From Anoxybacterium sp963665645 (GTDB lineage Bacteria; Bacillota; Clostridia; Peptostreptococcales; Anaerovoracaceae): a DNA stretch of 64,000 nt. Below, one piece after another: positions 51,396-59,394 of the stretch. The notes beneath the pieces were generated by a model. That model did not search any database and had not been told where the DNA came from. It was given only the letters and a program-made list of their open reading frames with translations. Numbering within the stretch: the first letter of the stretch is position 1; the number at the start of each line of letters is the position of its first letter. A program made the position numbers and the translations under genes. The DNA lies in assembly GCA_963665645.2 (NCBI GenBank), contig CAXXQN010000007.1, positions 620,001 through 684,000 on the forward strand. Reading direction: 5' to 3'.

Positions 51396-52595
51396 ATGTT
51401 TAAGATGCTTGACGGAAACAGTATAGCTGTTGAGGCCATGAAACTGGCGAAGGTAAAGGTGATTGCGGCATATCCTATAACGCCCCAGAGTCCTATATCC
51501 GAGAAGCTCAGCGATCTTGTTGCCGATCATTCGCTAGATGCAGAATATATTCGTGTTGAATCGGAACATTCGGCTATGTCGGCAACAGTAGCGGCTCAGA
51601 TGACGGGGGTACGCGCAGCTACTGCTACTGCGTCGAACGGACTTGCCTTGATGCACGAGGTTCTGACGATGGCTTCGGGTAATCGGCAGCCGATTGTTAT
51701 GCCTGTGGTAAACAGAGCAGTCGCGGCCCCCTGGTCTTTATGGTGTGAACACGGCGATGCCATGAGCCAACGTGATTTGGGTTGGTTGCAAATATATTGT
51801 GAAAATGGTCAGGAAGTACTTGACCTTATGATGCTTGCTTATAAAGTTGCGGAGGATGCAAGAATTTTACTTCCGGTGATGGTTTGTATGGACGGTTTTT
51901 TCCTTTCCCACTCCATGCAGAAAATAAATGTTCCTTCACAGGAAGATGTGGATCCTTATATCGGTGAGTACGTATCGAGAAATTTGAAGCTTGATCCTGC
52001 TGAACCAATGTTTGTATGCGATCTTACGACTTCCGATGAGTACACTGAAATGAAATTTCAGCAGTCCGTGGCAATGCACGATGCAATAGAAGTCATAAAA
52101 GAAGCGGCTGATGAGTTCGAAAAGAAATTTGGACGCAAGCTCTCAATTGCGGAAGCTTACATGAGCGACGATGCTGATGTTGTTCTGGTTGCTCTTGGCT
52201 CAATGTGCGGTACGGCGAAGTGTGTTGTGGATGCTCTGCGTGAAAAAGGTGAGAAAGTTGGATTACTGAAGCTCTCTTTGTTCAGGCCATTTCCGGCTGA
52301 GATTATAAAGCAGTATCTGGACGGTAAAAAGGTGATTGGTGTGTTCGATAGAAGCAGCGGTCTGGGCAATGAAGGAGGCCCCCTTTGGAATGAAGTCAGA
52401 GCTGCGCTTTACAGCAGCGATGCGGAAATAATGAGTTTTATAGGCGGTCTTGGAGGAAGGGATGTATCCACAATGACACTGGAAAGGATATTCGCCCAGA
52501 TGCAGGATGTGAGAGATGGCAACAATGAAACATATACGCAGTGGATAGACGTCAGGGAAGATGCCATGCAGTTGAGGGAGGTAGAATATGTATAA
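51396..52595 (+). CDS. 2-Oxoacid:ferredoxin oxidoreductase, alpha subunit
   Basis: 399 residues. DGNSIAVEAMKLAKVKVIAAYPITPQSPISEKL, ESEHSAMSATVAAQMTGVRAATATASNGLALMHE and VFDRSSGLGNEGGPLWNEVRAAL are typical of PorA/VorA chains. GGGGGTAATGAT precedes ATG. The enzyme group includes pyruvate, 2-oxoisovalerate and aromatic 2-oxoacid oxidoreductases; the Ptb-Buk genes downstream favour a branched or C4-type acyl product. Confidence 0.92.
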   Translation: MFKMLDGNSIAVEAMKLAKVKVIAAYPITPQSPISEKLSDLVADHSLDAEYIRVESEHSAMSATVAAQMTGVRAATATASNGLALMHEVLTMASGNRQPIVMPVVNRAVAAPWSLWCEHGDAMSQRDLGWLQIYCENGQEVLDLMMLAYKVAEDARILLPVMVCMDGFFLSHSMQKINVPSQEDVDPYIGEYVSRNLKLDPAEPMFVCDLTTSDEYTEMKFQQSVAMHDAIEVIKEAADEFEKKFGRKLSIAEAYMSDDADVVLVALGSMCGTAKCVVDALREKGEKVGLLKLSLFRPFPAEIIKQYLDGKKVIGVFDRSSGLGNEGGPLWNEVRAALYSSDAEIMSFIGGLGGRDVSTMTLERIFAQMQDVRDGNNETYTQWIDVREDAMQLREVEYV

Positions 52596-53469
52596 AATTG
52601 AGCACGAATCGAAAAGTTATGTAGCTCATGGTCTGAGTACATGTGCTGGTTGCGGCATGGAAATAGTGATGAGGAATGTTCTTTCGGTTATTGGCGATGA
52701 CGCAATCCTCATCATTCCGCCCGGATGTGCCGCACTTTTTTCAGGTACTGGCAATGAAACGTCGGTCAAAATAGCCGGCTATCAATGCAATCTGGAGAAT
52801 GTTGCCGCAACTGCGTCGGGCGTAAGAGCAGCGCTGAAAGCCAAGGGTAACGATCACACGACAGTGATCGGTTTTGCGGGCGACGGTGCGACGTTGGATA
52901 TCGGTATTCAGGCACTTTCGGGAGTCATGGAGCGCAAAGACAGGGTGCTATATATCTGTTATGACAACGAGGCATACATGAATACAGGAATACAAGGCAG
53001 CAGTTCTACACCTATGTATGCAAGCACTACCACAACGCCAATAGGAAAACCGACCGAAAGAAAAGATCTTGTAAGTATTGCCATAGCGCATAATATACCG
53101 TATGCTGCGACAGCTTCGATAAGCAACCTTACAGATATGAGAAAAAAGATAAAAAAGGCGCAGGAAACTGACGGGCCTTCTCTGATACACATACATACGC
53201 CCTGCCCGACAGGCTGGAGATATGCTCCCGCTAAAACTGTACAAGTGGCCAGAGCGGCTATTCAAACGGGCTGCTGGGCTCTGTACGAATACGAAAACGG
53301 GAAAGCTGCGCTGAACTTTAAGCCGAAGGAACTGAAGCCCATTGAAGAGTATATTGGTTTGCAGGGACGTTTCAAAAGGATGACTGCCCAGCAGAAATCC
53401 GCTATGCAGGAAGATGTAGCAAGCAACTTTGCTAAGCTGGTAAAACGCGTGGAAAACAAGAATGTGTGA
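52588..53469 (+). CDS. 2-Oxoacid:ferredoxin oxidoreductase, beta (TPP-binding) subunit
   Basis: 293 residues. TCAGCGMEI, GFAGDGATLDIGIQALSGVMERKDRVLYICYDNEAYMNTGIQGSSSTP and the CPTGWRYAP segment define the TPP-binding beta chain; GDGAT...N is the Mg-TPP site. It overlaps the alpha gene by eight bases. The stop is followed by 55 bases and then ptb. Confidence 0.93.
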   Translation: MYKIEHESKSYVAHGLSTCAGCGMEIVMRNVLSVIGDDAILIIPPGCAALFSGTGNETSVKIAGYQCNLENVAATASGVRAALKAKGNDHTTVIGFAGDGATLDIGIQALSGVMERKDRVLYICYDNEAYMNTGIQGSSSTPMYASTTTTPIGKPTERKDLVSIAIAHNIPYAATASISNLTDMRKKIKKAQETDGPSLIHIHTPCPTGWRYAPAKTVQVARAAIQTGCWALYEYENGKAALNFKPKELKPIEEYIGLQGRFKRMTAQQKSAMQEDVASNFAKLVKRVENKNV

Positions 53470-53524
53470 TACCTAACAAATGACTTTGAAACGATTACAG
53501 GTATCGCATTTAAGGAGAATAAAA

Positions 53525-54421
53525 ATGATCGTTAAAAATTTTGAGCAACTGTTGGAACTTGCAAAAAAGAATGAATCAAAAAAAATTGCTGTTGCAGCAG
53601 CAGATGATTTAGAAATTATGGAGGTTATTGCAAGGGCAGAAAAAATGAATCTTGCAGATTTTATATTAATTGGAGATACTGCAAGAATGAAAAAAATAAA
53701 TGCTGAAAATGATTTGAATTTAAAAGCAGAATTCGTAGATGAAAAAGATCACAAAAAAGCTGCAGATTTGGCTGTGGATTTAGTTTCAGAAGGCAAAGCG
53801 GCAACACTTATGAAGGGAATGCTTCATTCTTCTATATTCCTTAAAGCCATATTAAATAAAGAAAAAAGCTTAAATGTAGGAAAGCATATAACGCAAATTT
53901 CTATCTTGGAAAAAGAGAATAAAGATGGCTTTTTATTTATTACCGATTGCGCAATAACTATGGAGCCTGACCTTATGGGCAAAAAAGAAGTAATGGAAAA
54001 TGCAGTTGCTTTCGCTCATAAATTAGGAATGGAAACACCACGCGTTGCTGTTCTTGCTTCACTTGAAGTAGTTAATCCGAACATGCAGGATACGATTGAC
54101 GCGTCAGTATTAAGCAAAATGGCAGACAGAGGTCAAATAAAAGGTTGCATTGTCGATGGGCCTTTTGCACTTGACAATGCTGTTTCTATTGAAGCTGCTA
54201 AAGCAAAAGGAATTACAGGCTCGGTAGCTGGAAACGCTGACATAATCGTTGTACCAAACCTAACGGTAGGAAACACTTTAACAAAATCAATATCATATAT
54301 AGCCAAAAGGACTGTTGTAGCTGCTACTGTTGGATCATCTGTGCCCATTATTTTTACATCAAGAACGGAATCAATGGAAGGTAAACTTCTTTCGATCGCA
54401 TTAGCAGCTTATACTGCATGA
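53525..54421 (+). CDS. ptb: Phosphate butyryltransferase
   Basis: 298 residues; ATG 53525 has TAAGGAG seven bases upstream. Fits the Pta/Ptb family: short N-terminal region, ATLMKGMLHSSIFLKAIL, AITMEPDLMGKKEVMENAV, IDGPFALDNAVS-like VDGPFALDNAVSIEAAKAKGI and SVPIIFTSRTES at the end. It converts acyl-CoA and phosphate to acyl phosphate. Paired with buk it yields ATP from the acyl-CoA made by the oxidoreductase. Its codon use is more AT-rich than the oxidoreductase genes just upstream. Confidence 0.9.
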   Translation: MIVKNFEQLLELAKKNESKKIAVAAADDLEIMEVIARAEKMNLADFILIGDTARMKKINAENDLNLKAEFVDEKDHKKAADLAVDLVSEGKAATLMKGMLHSSIFLKAILNKEKSLNVGKHITQISILEKENKDGFLFITDCAITMEPDLMGKKEVMENAVAFAHKLGMETPRVAVLASLEVVNPNMQDTIDASVLSKMADRGQIKGCIVDGPFALDNAVSIEAAKAKGITGSVAGNADIIVVPNLTVGNTLTKSISYIAKRTVVAATVGSSVPIIFTSRTESMEGKLLSIALAAYTA

Positions 54422-54451
54422 TAAATAAACAATTGTTACAAGAGGTATCAT

Positions 54452-55513
54452 ATGTATAAAATATTAGCCATTAATTTAGGATCAACATCAACAAAAGTCG
54501 CATACTATGACGATGCTGTTTGTATTAAAAAAGAAAACATAGATCATCCAGCAGAAGAAATAAAGAAATTCTCAAGTTTCTGGGAACAAGATGATTATAG
54601 AACTACCCTTATAGACACGTTCATGAGTGAAAACGGCATAGATAAAAATTCTTTGGATGTAATTGTAAGCCGTGGTGGTCACACCAAACCATTGGAGGGT
54701 GGTGTTTATAAGATTGATGAAGAAATGCTGTCTCAACAAGTAAGTGGTAAGTGGGGGAAACACCCTTGTGATTTAGGAAGTAAAATAGCATATAGAATGT
54801 GTCAGTCCTGCAAGGCAATCCCATTAATCGTTGATCCGCCTATAACTGATGAATTTGAAACAATTGCGAGAATATCGGGTCATCCGCTCATTGAGCGTAG
54901 AAGCTGCTTCCATGCGTTAAGTCATAAAGCCACTGCAAAAAGATATGCAAGAGAGTATGGTCTTAATTATGAAAAATTAAGCCTGGTTGTTGCTCATTTG
55001 GGAGGCGGCATTTCTGTAGCACCTCATAAAAATGGCAAAATGATAGACGGCGAAAATGGTTTGGAAGGTGATGGAGCCTTTTCTACAAATCGAACAGGTG
55101 CATTACCTGTTGGAGATCTAGTAAGACTTTGCTTTTCAGGGCGATATTCTTATGATGAAATACATAAGATGATCAATGGAAACGGAGGATTAATGGCATA
55201 CCTTGGAACAGCTGATGTAAGAGAAGTGGAGGAAAAAGCTAAAACTGATGAAAAAGCTGCATTGATCCTTGATGCTATGATTTATCAAGTATGCAAACAA
55301 ATTGGTGCAATGGCCACAGTCCTTTGTGGAAAGGTTGATGCCATTTTATTAACAGGTGGCATTGCATATTCCGAAACAATTGTACAAAAAATCAAAGACA
55401 GATGCGGCTATATTGCTTCAATCGTAGTATATCCGGGCGAAAATGAAATGGAATCACTTGCAAGAGGGGCGCTTGAAATTCTTAAAGGAGAAGTGACAAT
55501 AAGAGGATTTTGA
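54452..55513 (+). CDS. buk: Butyrate kinase
   Basis: 353 residues of the acetokinase family. LAINLGSTSTKVAYYDDAVC is the phosphate-1 motif; VSRGGHTKPLEGGVY, VAHLGGGISVAPHKNGKMIDGENGLEGDGAFSTNRTGALP and LLTGGIAYSE follow in the butyrate kinase order. It makes ATP and a short-chain acid from the acyl phosphate. Lies 30 bases after ptb; branched-chain acids are also possible substrates. Confidence 0.92.
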   Translation: MYKILAINLGSTSTKVAYYDDAVCIKKENIDHPAEEIKKFSSFWEQDDYRTTLIDTFMSENGIDKNSLDVIVSRGGHTKPLEGGVYKIDEEMLSQQVSGKWGKHPCDLGSKIAYRMCQSCKAIPLIVDPPITDEFETIARISGHPLIERRSCFHALSHKATAKRYAREYGLNYEKLSLVVAHLGGGISVAPHKNGKMIDGENGLEGDGAFSTNRTGALPVGDLVRLCFSGRYSYDEIHKMINGNGGLMAYLGTADVREVEEKAKTDEKAALILDAMIYQVCKQIGAMATVLCGKVDAILLTGGIAYSETIVQKIKDRCGYIASIVVYPGENEMESLARGALEILKGEVTIRGF

Positions 55514-55570
55514 CCTTCAGAGTAGTCAGCGCATAAAATTTCTATGTAATATAAATATTGCGAAGGAGAA

Positions 55571-57001
55571 ATGAAATTGTATAAGGATTTAAGAGAATTT
55601 CTAGAATTACTGGAATCAGAAAAACAATTAGTGAGAATAACAGATGAGGTGATGCCAGAACCTGATCTGAGCGCGATTGGTCGTGTTGCACCAGATATGG
55701 AAAGTGCACCGGCAGTTCTTGTAGAAAAAATAAAAGGGTACAAAAATCCATTGGTGCTTAATGTTCATGGTTCCTGGCAGAATCATGCTTTGATGTTGAA
55801 CATGCAGAAAGATGCTTCTATAAAAGATCAATTCTTTAAGCTAAAAGAACTTTGGGATCAGTATCCAATCAAACCAGTTTGGGTTAAAAGAAAAGATGCT
55901 CCGGTAAAAGAAGTAATCATTGAAGATGACATCAACCTTTTCGATGTACTTCCATTATTCAGAATCAATGAATTCGATGCAGGATTCTATCTTTCAAAAG
56001 CGCTGGTCGTCACCAGAAATCCTAACAATCCGGACAGCTATGAAGAACAGAACTGCGGCACCTATCGCATTCAGGTAAAGGGGAAAGACAAAGTTGCTAT
56101 TCAGCCACTGCCATTCCACGATATTGCAGTTCACTTGAGAAATGCAGAAGAAAAAAATGAAAAACTTCCAATTGCGATCTGTCTTGGCAATGATCCAGTT
56201 CTGAGTTTCATGGCCAGTACACCAGTTGCTTATGCACAGTCGGAATATGACTTTGCAGGAGCGCTGAAAGGAGAACCAATTGAACTGATCAAGGCTGATG
56301 ACAGTTTTCTTGATGTTCCCGCACGCTCAGAGGTTATTCTGGAAGGCTATATCGAACCGCGTATCAGAGAAATTGAAGGACCATTCGGTGAATTCCCAGG
56401 AAGTTATTCCGGGTCTCGTCTTCAACCGATTGTAAGAATTACAAAGATCACACATCGTAACAATCCGATTTTCGAAAACCTCTACCTGGGAATGCCTTGG
56501 ACAGAAATTGACTACTTAATGGCACTGAACACAAGCATTCCGCTTTATGACCAGATCAAGAGAGATTTTCCGGAAGTTGTAGCTGTCAATGCTATGTATA
56601 CTCACGGCATTGGTGCAATCGTATCTGCAAAATCCCGTTTTGGCGGATATGGAAAAGCGATAGCAATGAGACTTCTTTCTACCCCTCATGGAATGTCCTA
56701 CTCAAAGATTGTGATCATTGTAGATGAATTTGTTGATCCATTTAACCTGGAACAGGTGATGTGGGCTATTACTACTCGTGTACGTCCGGATAAAGACGTA
56801 TTTAAAGTTCCTTATGCGCCAGGAATGCCGTTAGACCCATCTTCTGAGCCAGCAGGAATGCATACAAAACTGGTGATTGATGCAACAACATCGGTTGCTC
56901 CTGATTTTGGCAGAAATACAGAACTTCTTGGAGTTCCCACCGATGTAGATAAGTGGTCAGAAATTCTTTGTAAAATAGTTAGAGAAAGAGGAAATAAATA
57001 A
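55571..57001 (+). CDS. bsdC: UbiD-family hydroxyarylic acid decarboxylase, large subunit (BsdC/VdcC-like)
   Basis: 476 residues. GAAGGAG precedes ATG. Typical UbiD features: KDLREFLELLESEKQLVRI start, NCGTYRIQVKGKDKVAIQ in the prenyl-FMN region, EGYIEPRIREIEGPFGEFPGSYSG with the catalytic Glu-Arg-Glu type residues, and VDEFVDPFNLEQVMWAITTRVRPDKDV near the end. UbiD enzymes use prenylated FMN for reversible decarboxylation. The BsdD- and LpdD-like genes next to it point to phenolic acids such as 4-hydroxybenzoate, vanillate, protocatechuate or gallate. Confidence 0.9.
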   Translation: MKLYKDLREFLELLESEKQLVRITDEVMPEPDLSAIGRVAPDMESAPAVLVEKIKGYKNPLVLNVHGSWQNHALMLNMQKDASIKDQFFKLKELWDQYPIKPVWVKRKDAPVKEVIIEDDINLFDVLPLFRINEFDAGFYLSKALVVTRNPNNPDSYEEQNCGTYRIQVKGKDKVAIQPLPFHDIAVHLRNAEEKNEKLPIAICLGNDPVLSFMASTPVAYAQSEYDFAGALKGEPIELIKADDSFLDVPARSEVILEGYIEPRIREIEGPFGEFPGSYSGSRLQPIVRITKITHRNNPIFENLYLGMPWTEIDYLMALNTSIPLYDQIKRDFPEVVAVNAMYTHGIGAIVSAKSRFGGYGKAIAMRLLSTPHGMSYSKIVIIVDEFVDPFNLEQVMWAITTRVRPDKDVFKVPYAPGMPLDPSSEPAGMHTKLVIDATTSVAPDFGRNTELLGVPTDVDKWSEILCKIVRERGNK

Positions 57002-57246
57002 TGAAGTGTCCTAGATGTGATTCGGAATCCATTAGCGTATTAACAAAATCACCAGTTGGTGATGTATGGGAAGTATACCTTTGTGACACATGTAAATTCA
57101 CATGGAGAAGTACAGAGGATGAAAAAAACACAAATCCGGAAAAATATAACAAAAAATTCAAATTAAATCCGGCAGAATTTGACAAATTGGATCAAATTCC
57201 ACCGATACCACCACTTCTAAAAAAAATAGCGGCTCACATTAAGTGA
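57001..57246 (+). CDS. bsdD: Hydroxyarylic acid decarboxylase small subunit BsdD/VdcD
   Basis: 81 residues. Zinc-ribbon cysteines MKCPRCDSESI and YLCDTCKFTWRSTE, together with SPVGDVWEVY, match the BsdD/VdcD family found only with BsdB and BsdC. Its start overlaps the last base of the bsdC stop (TAATG). It is thought to be needed for activity of the decarboxylase, possibly as a structural subunit. Confidence 0.9.
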   Translation: MKCPRCDSESISVLTKSPVGDVWEVYLCDTCKFTWRSTEDEKNTNPEKYNKKFKLNPAEFDKLDQIPPIPPLLKKIAAHIK

Positions 57247-57285
57247 AAGAAAGACCTTTCGCCAAAAGGAGCGAAGGTCTTTCTT
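57247..57285 (+). terminator. Strong hairpin between bsdD and the LpdD-like gene
   Basis: AAGAAAGACCTTTCGC pairs with GCGAAGGTCTTTCTT with one bulged base. There is no long T-run, so it may be a partial terminator or an mRNA-stabilising hairpin dividing the operon. Confidence 0.6.
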
Positions 57286-57306
57286 ATATCAAGGGAGGGA
57301 ACAGGA

Positions 57307-57690
57307 ATGGAAGAATATTCTTTGAACATTGGAGAAGGAAAGTATAAAGTTTGTCTCTACGTACTCTTTTGCGGGAAGGATGCTTCTATATGTATTTCTG
57401 GTGGAGAAGTACCACATATCGGTGCAGTTTCAGTTGCTGTTCCCAGAAAAAGTCTGACAGGAGACGGTAGTGATTCAGCAAGTGCAAGTGTCATTTGCAT
57501 CACTGGTCATAAAGAAGATGAGTTAGCTCGCTGCGCGGCACTTCGTTTGTGCACTGAATGGCAGTGCAATGTTACGGTTTCGGCAGGGGTTCATATCAAC
57601 CAGGCAAATGGGGACGACCTTGTAATATTAAATAAAAATATCGAAGAGCTTATAGAAAAACTCATAGAGCAAGTAAAGGCCTGGCAATGA
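57307..57690 (+). CDS. lpdD: LpdD-like protein (prenylated-flavin chaperone family)
   Basis: 127 residues. GGEVPHIGAVSVAVPRK, ITGHKEDELARCAALRL and VTVSAGVHINQANGDDLVIL are the conserved blocks of the LpdD family, which accompanies gallate and related UbiD decarboxylases and is thought to help deliver prenyl-FMN. GGGAGG lies before the ATG. It sits between the decarboxylase subunits and the UbiX gene, which fits a cofactor role. Confidence 0.8.
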   Translation: MEEYSLNIGEGKYKVCLYVLFCGKDASICISGGEVPHIGAVSVAVPRKSLTGDGSDSASASVICITGHKEDELARCAALRLCTEWQCNVTVSAGVHINQANGDDLVILNKNIEELIEKLIEQVKAWQ

Positions 57691-57755
57691 TGTTCAACAA
57701 CGTGAAGGGATTTCCGGGGACATGTACGTATCCTACAAGAAAGGGAGACTATTTA

Positions 57756-58338
57756 ATGGGCAATAAAAAAAGATTAGCAATTGGAATGAGCGGTGCAAGC
57801 GGAGCAATATTAGGGATAAAAATGTTGGAAATATTAAGGGAGTATCCTGAATGGGAAACTCATTTAGTAATTTCTAGGGGTGCAGAGCTAACAATTTGCG
57901 ATGAAACAGATTATACGATTGAACAAGTAAAAAGCTTGCCAGACAAGGTTTACGACCATGAAAAATATTGGAGATAGTATTGCAAGTGGCACTTATAAAA
58001 CAGAAGGAATGATAATTATCCCTTGCAGCATGAAAACTATTGCAGGAATAGCAAGTGGATATTCTGACAACTTACTATTAAGAGCTGCCGATGTTACGCT
58101 AAAGGAAAAAAGACAATTAATATTAGTTGCAAGAGAGAGCCCTTTCAACCTAATTCACTTGAGAAATATGACTACTTGCATAAATGCCGGTGCTATGATT
58201 TTTCCTCCAATGGTTACTTATTATAATAAGCCGCTCAGTATTGAGGATATGAATAATCACATAATTGCTAGAATTCTTGATCGGTTTGGAATAGTAATAA
58301 AAGGGTTCAAGCGATGGGGAGAGACAATTGATAAATAA
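57756..58338 (+). pseudogene. ubiX: ubiX/bsdB flavin prenyltransferase, interrupted by a one-base frameshift
   Basis: ATG 57756 follows AAAGGGAG. Residues up to KVYDHE are normal UbiX/BsdB (RLAIGMSGASGAILGIKMLEIL). Then GAAAAATATTGG shifts the frame and a stop follows within three codons. Removing one A from the A5 run (about 57960-57965) restores HENIGDSIASG and the rest of the protein (IIPCSMKTIAGIASGYSDNLLLRAADVTLKE, RESPFNLIHLRNM), which is open to 58338. Full length would be 193-194 residues, the usual size. UbiX makes prenyl-FMN for UbiD. It is either a real defect, a sequencing error, or two polypeptides restarted at ATG 57958. Confidence 0.85.
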
Positions 58339-58356
58339 TATATTATAGGATTCATT

Positions 58357-59089
58357 TTAATCATTTTGGTAGTATTCCGCAATTAAGGCAAAATGCCTTG
58401 AAATAGCGTCATAGGTTGTATTACTATCCCTATTTTTTATCCCTTTTACGAGGGCTTCGTGAATTTCTTGAAGTTTTGTTATATTCTTTTTGTCAATAAA
58501 TATCTCGCGGCGGCGATCTTTAATATGTGTTTCGATCAGATCCGATAAGATACTTAAGATTTGAATCAGAATTGTATTATTTGAAGCAACTGCGATGGTG
58601 TAATGGAGCGCTTTATCCAGAGCAATATTTGATTTCTCGTCTTTTGTTACTGCCATTTTGTTTACAATTTGCTCAAGGCGGTAAATCTCCTCCTCAGTAA
58701 TATGCTCCACTGCTAAAAGTGCTGCCTTCGTTTCAAGCGCTTCGCGCAATTGAGTGATTTGCAAACCATTAATTTTTTGCAATAAAAAACATCATGGACA
58801 TGGATTCAATCAGACTTTTTTCCACATTGGCAGAGATGAAGTTACCGGAACCCTGGATGCTTTCGATAACGCCAAGGATCTCTAAGGTACGTAATGCTTC
58901 ACGGATAGAGGTACGACTCACACCATGTTGCTTTGCCAGCTCGCGTTCCGGTGGGAGTTTTTGTCCGGTGTGAAGATTGCCATTGATAAGATCAGACTTA
59001 ATATGATCAATAATGGCTTCGTATGTCTTTCTTGAATTTCCTTTATCCTGTTGCAAAATATCGGGAGTATCTATTTGATTTGTGGTCAT
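58357..59089 (-). pseudogene. FadR-type GntR regulator, interrupted by a one-base frameshift
   Basis: The N-terminal part (59089 to 58769) has the GntR winged helix (KLPPERELAKQHGVSRTSIREALRTLEILGVIESIQGSGNFIS). The C-terminal part (58782 to 58357) is a FadR-type FCD domain (LREALETKAALLAVEHITEEEIYRLEQIV). They join in the expected place if one T is removed from the T6 run on the minus strand (A6 at about 58784-58789): MMFLLQKINGLQITQLREAL. Full length would be about 243 residues, normal for the family. FadR-type GntR proteins bind TGGT-N3-ACCA-like operators, so this could be the regulator of the lctBCD operators or of the bsd genes. Confidence 0.85.
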
Positions 59090-59137
59090 TATTAGTTCAG
59101 TACCTTTCGTAGTGCCAAAGCATTCAACTGTTCCTAA

Positions 59138-59166
59138 ATATTATCATTTCAATGAGTTAAATGCAA
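59138..59166 (-). promoter_or_regulatory. Promoter of the FadR-type regulator
   Basis: On the minus strand TTGCAT (59166-59161), 17 bases, TAATAT (59143-59138). Confidence 0.65.
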
Positions 59167-59324
59167 GCTTGCCGAGCATATTATGTCGTTTCATTTTGCA
59201 TTATTTTTTTGCCTTGCAGAGTGGCCGGTTTTATAATTGGTATAAAAATGTCTATTGAGTAATTTAGCAAATTATTTTAAATACGAAAGGATTTAAGATA
59301 TAATGATTTCACCATTGAATCATG

Positions 59325-59352
59325 TTTACAGAACTATGCTACATGATATAAT
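59325..59352 (+). promoter_or_regulatory. Promoter of the hybrid kinase gene
   Basis: TTTACA, 16 bases, TATAAT, 42 bases before the start codon. The divergent gap 59090-59394 also has a half-operator-like ATTGGTAT (about 59239). Confidence 0.65.
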
Positions 59353-59394
59353 AATTGTATTTGATGATTCGCTGAAAAACAGAAAGAGTTTTTT

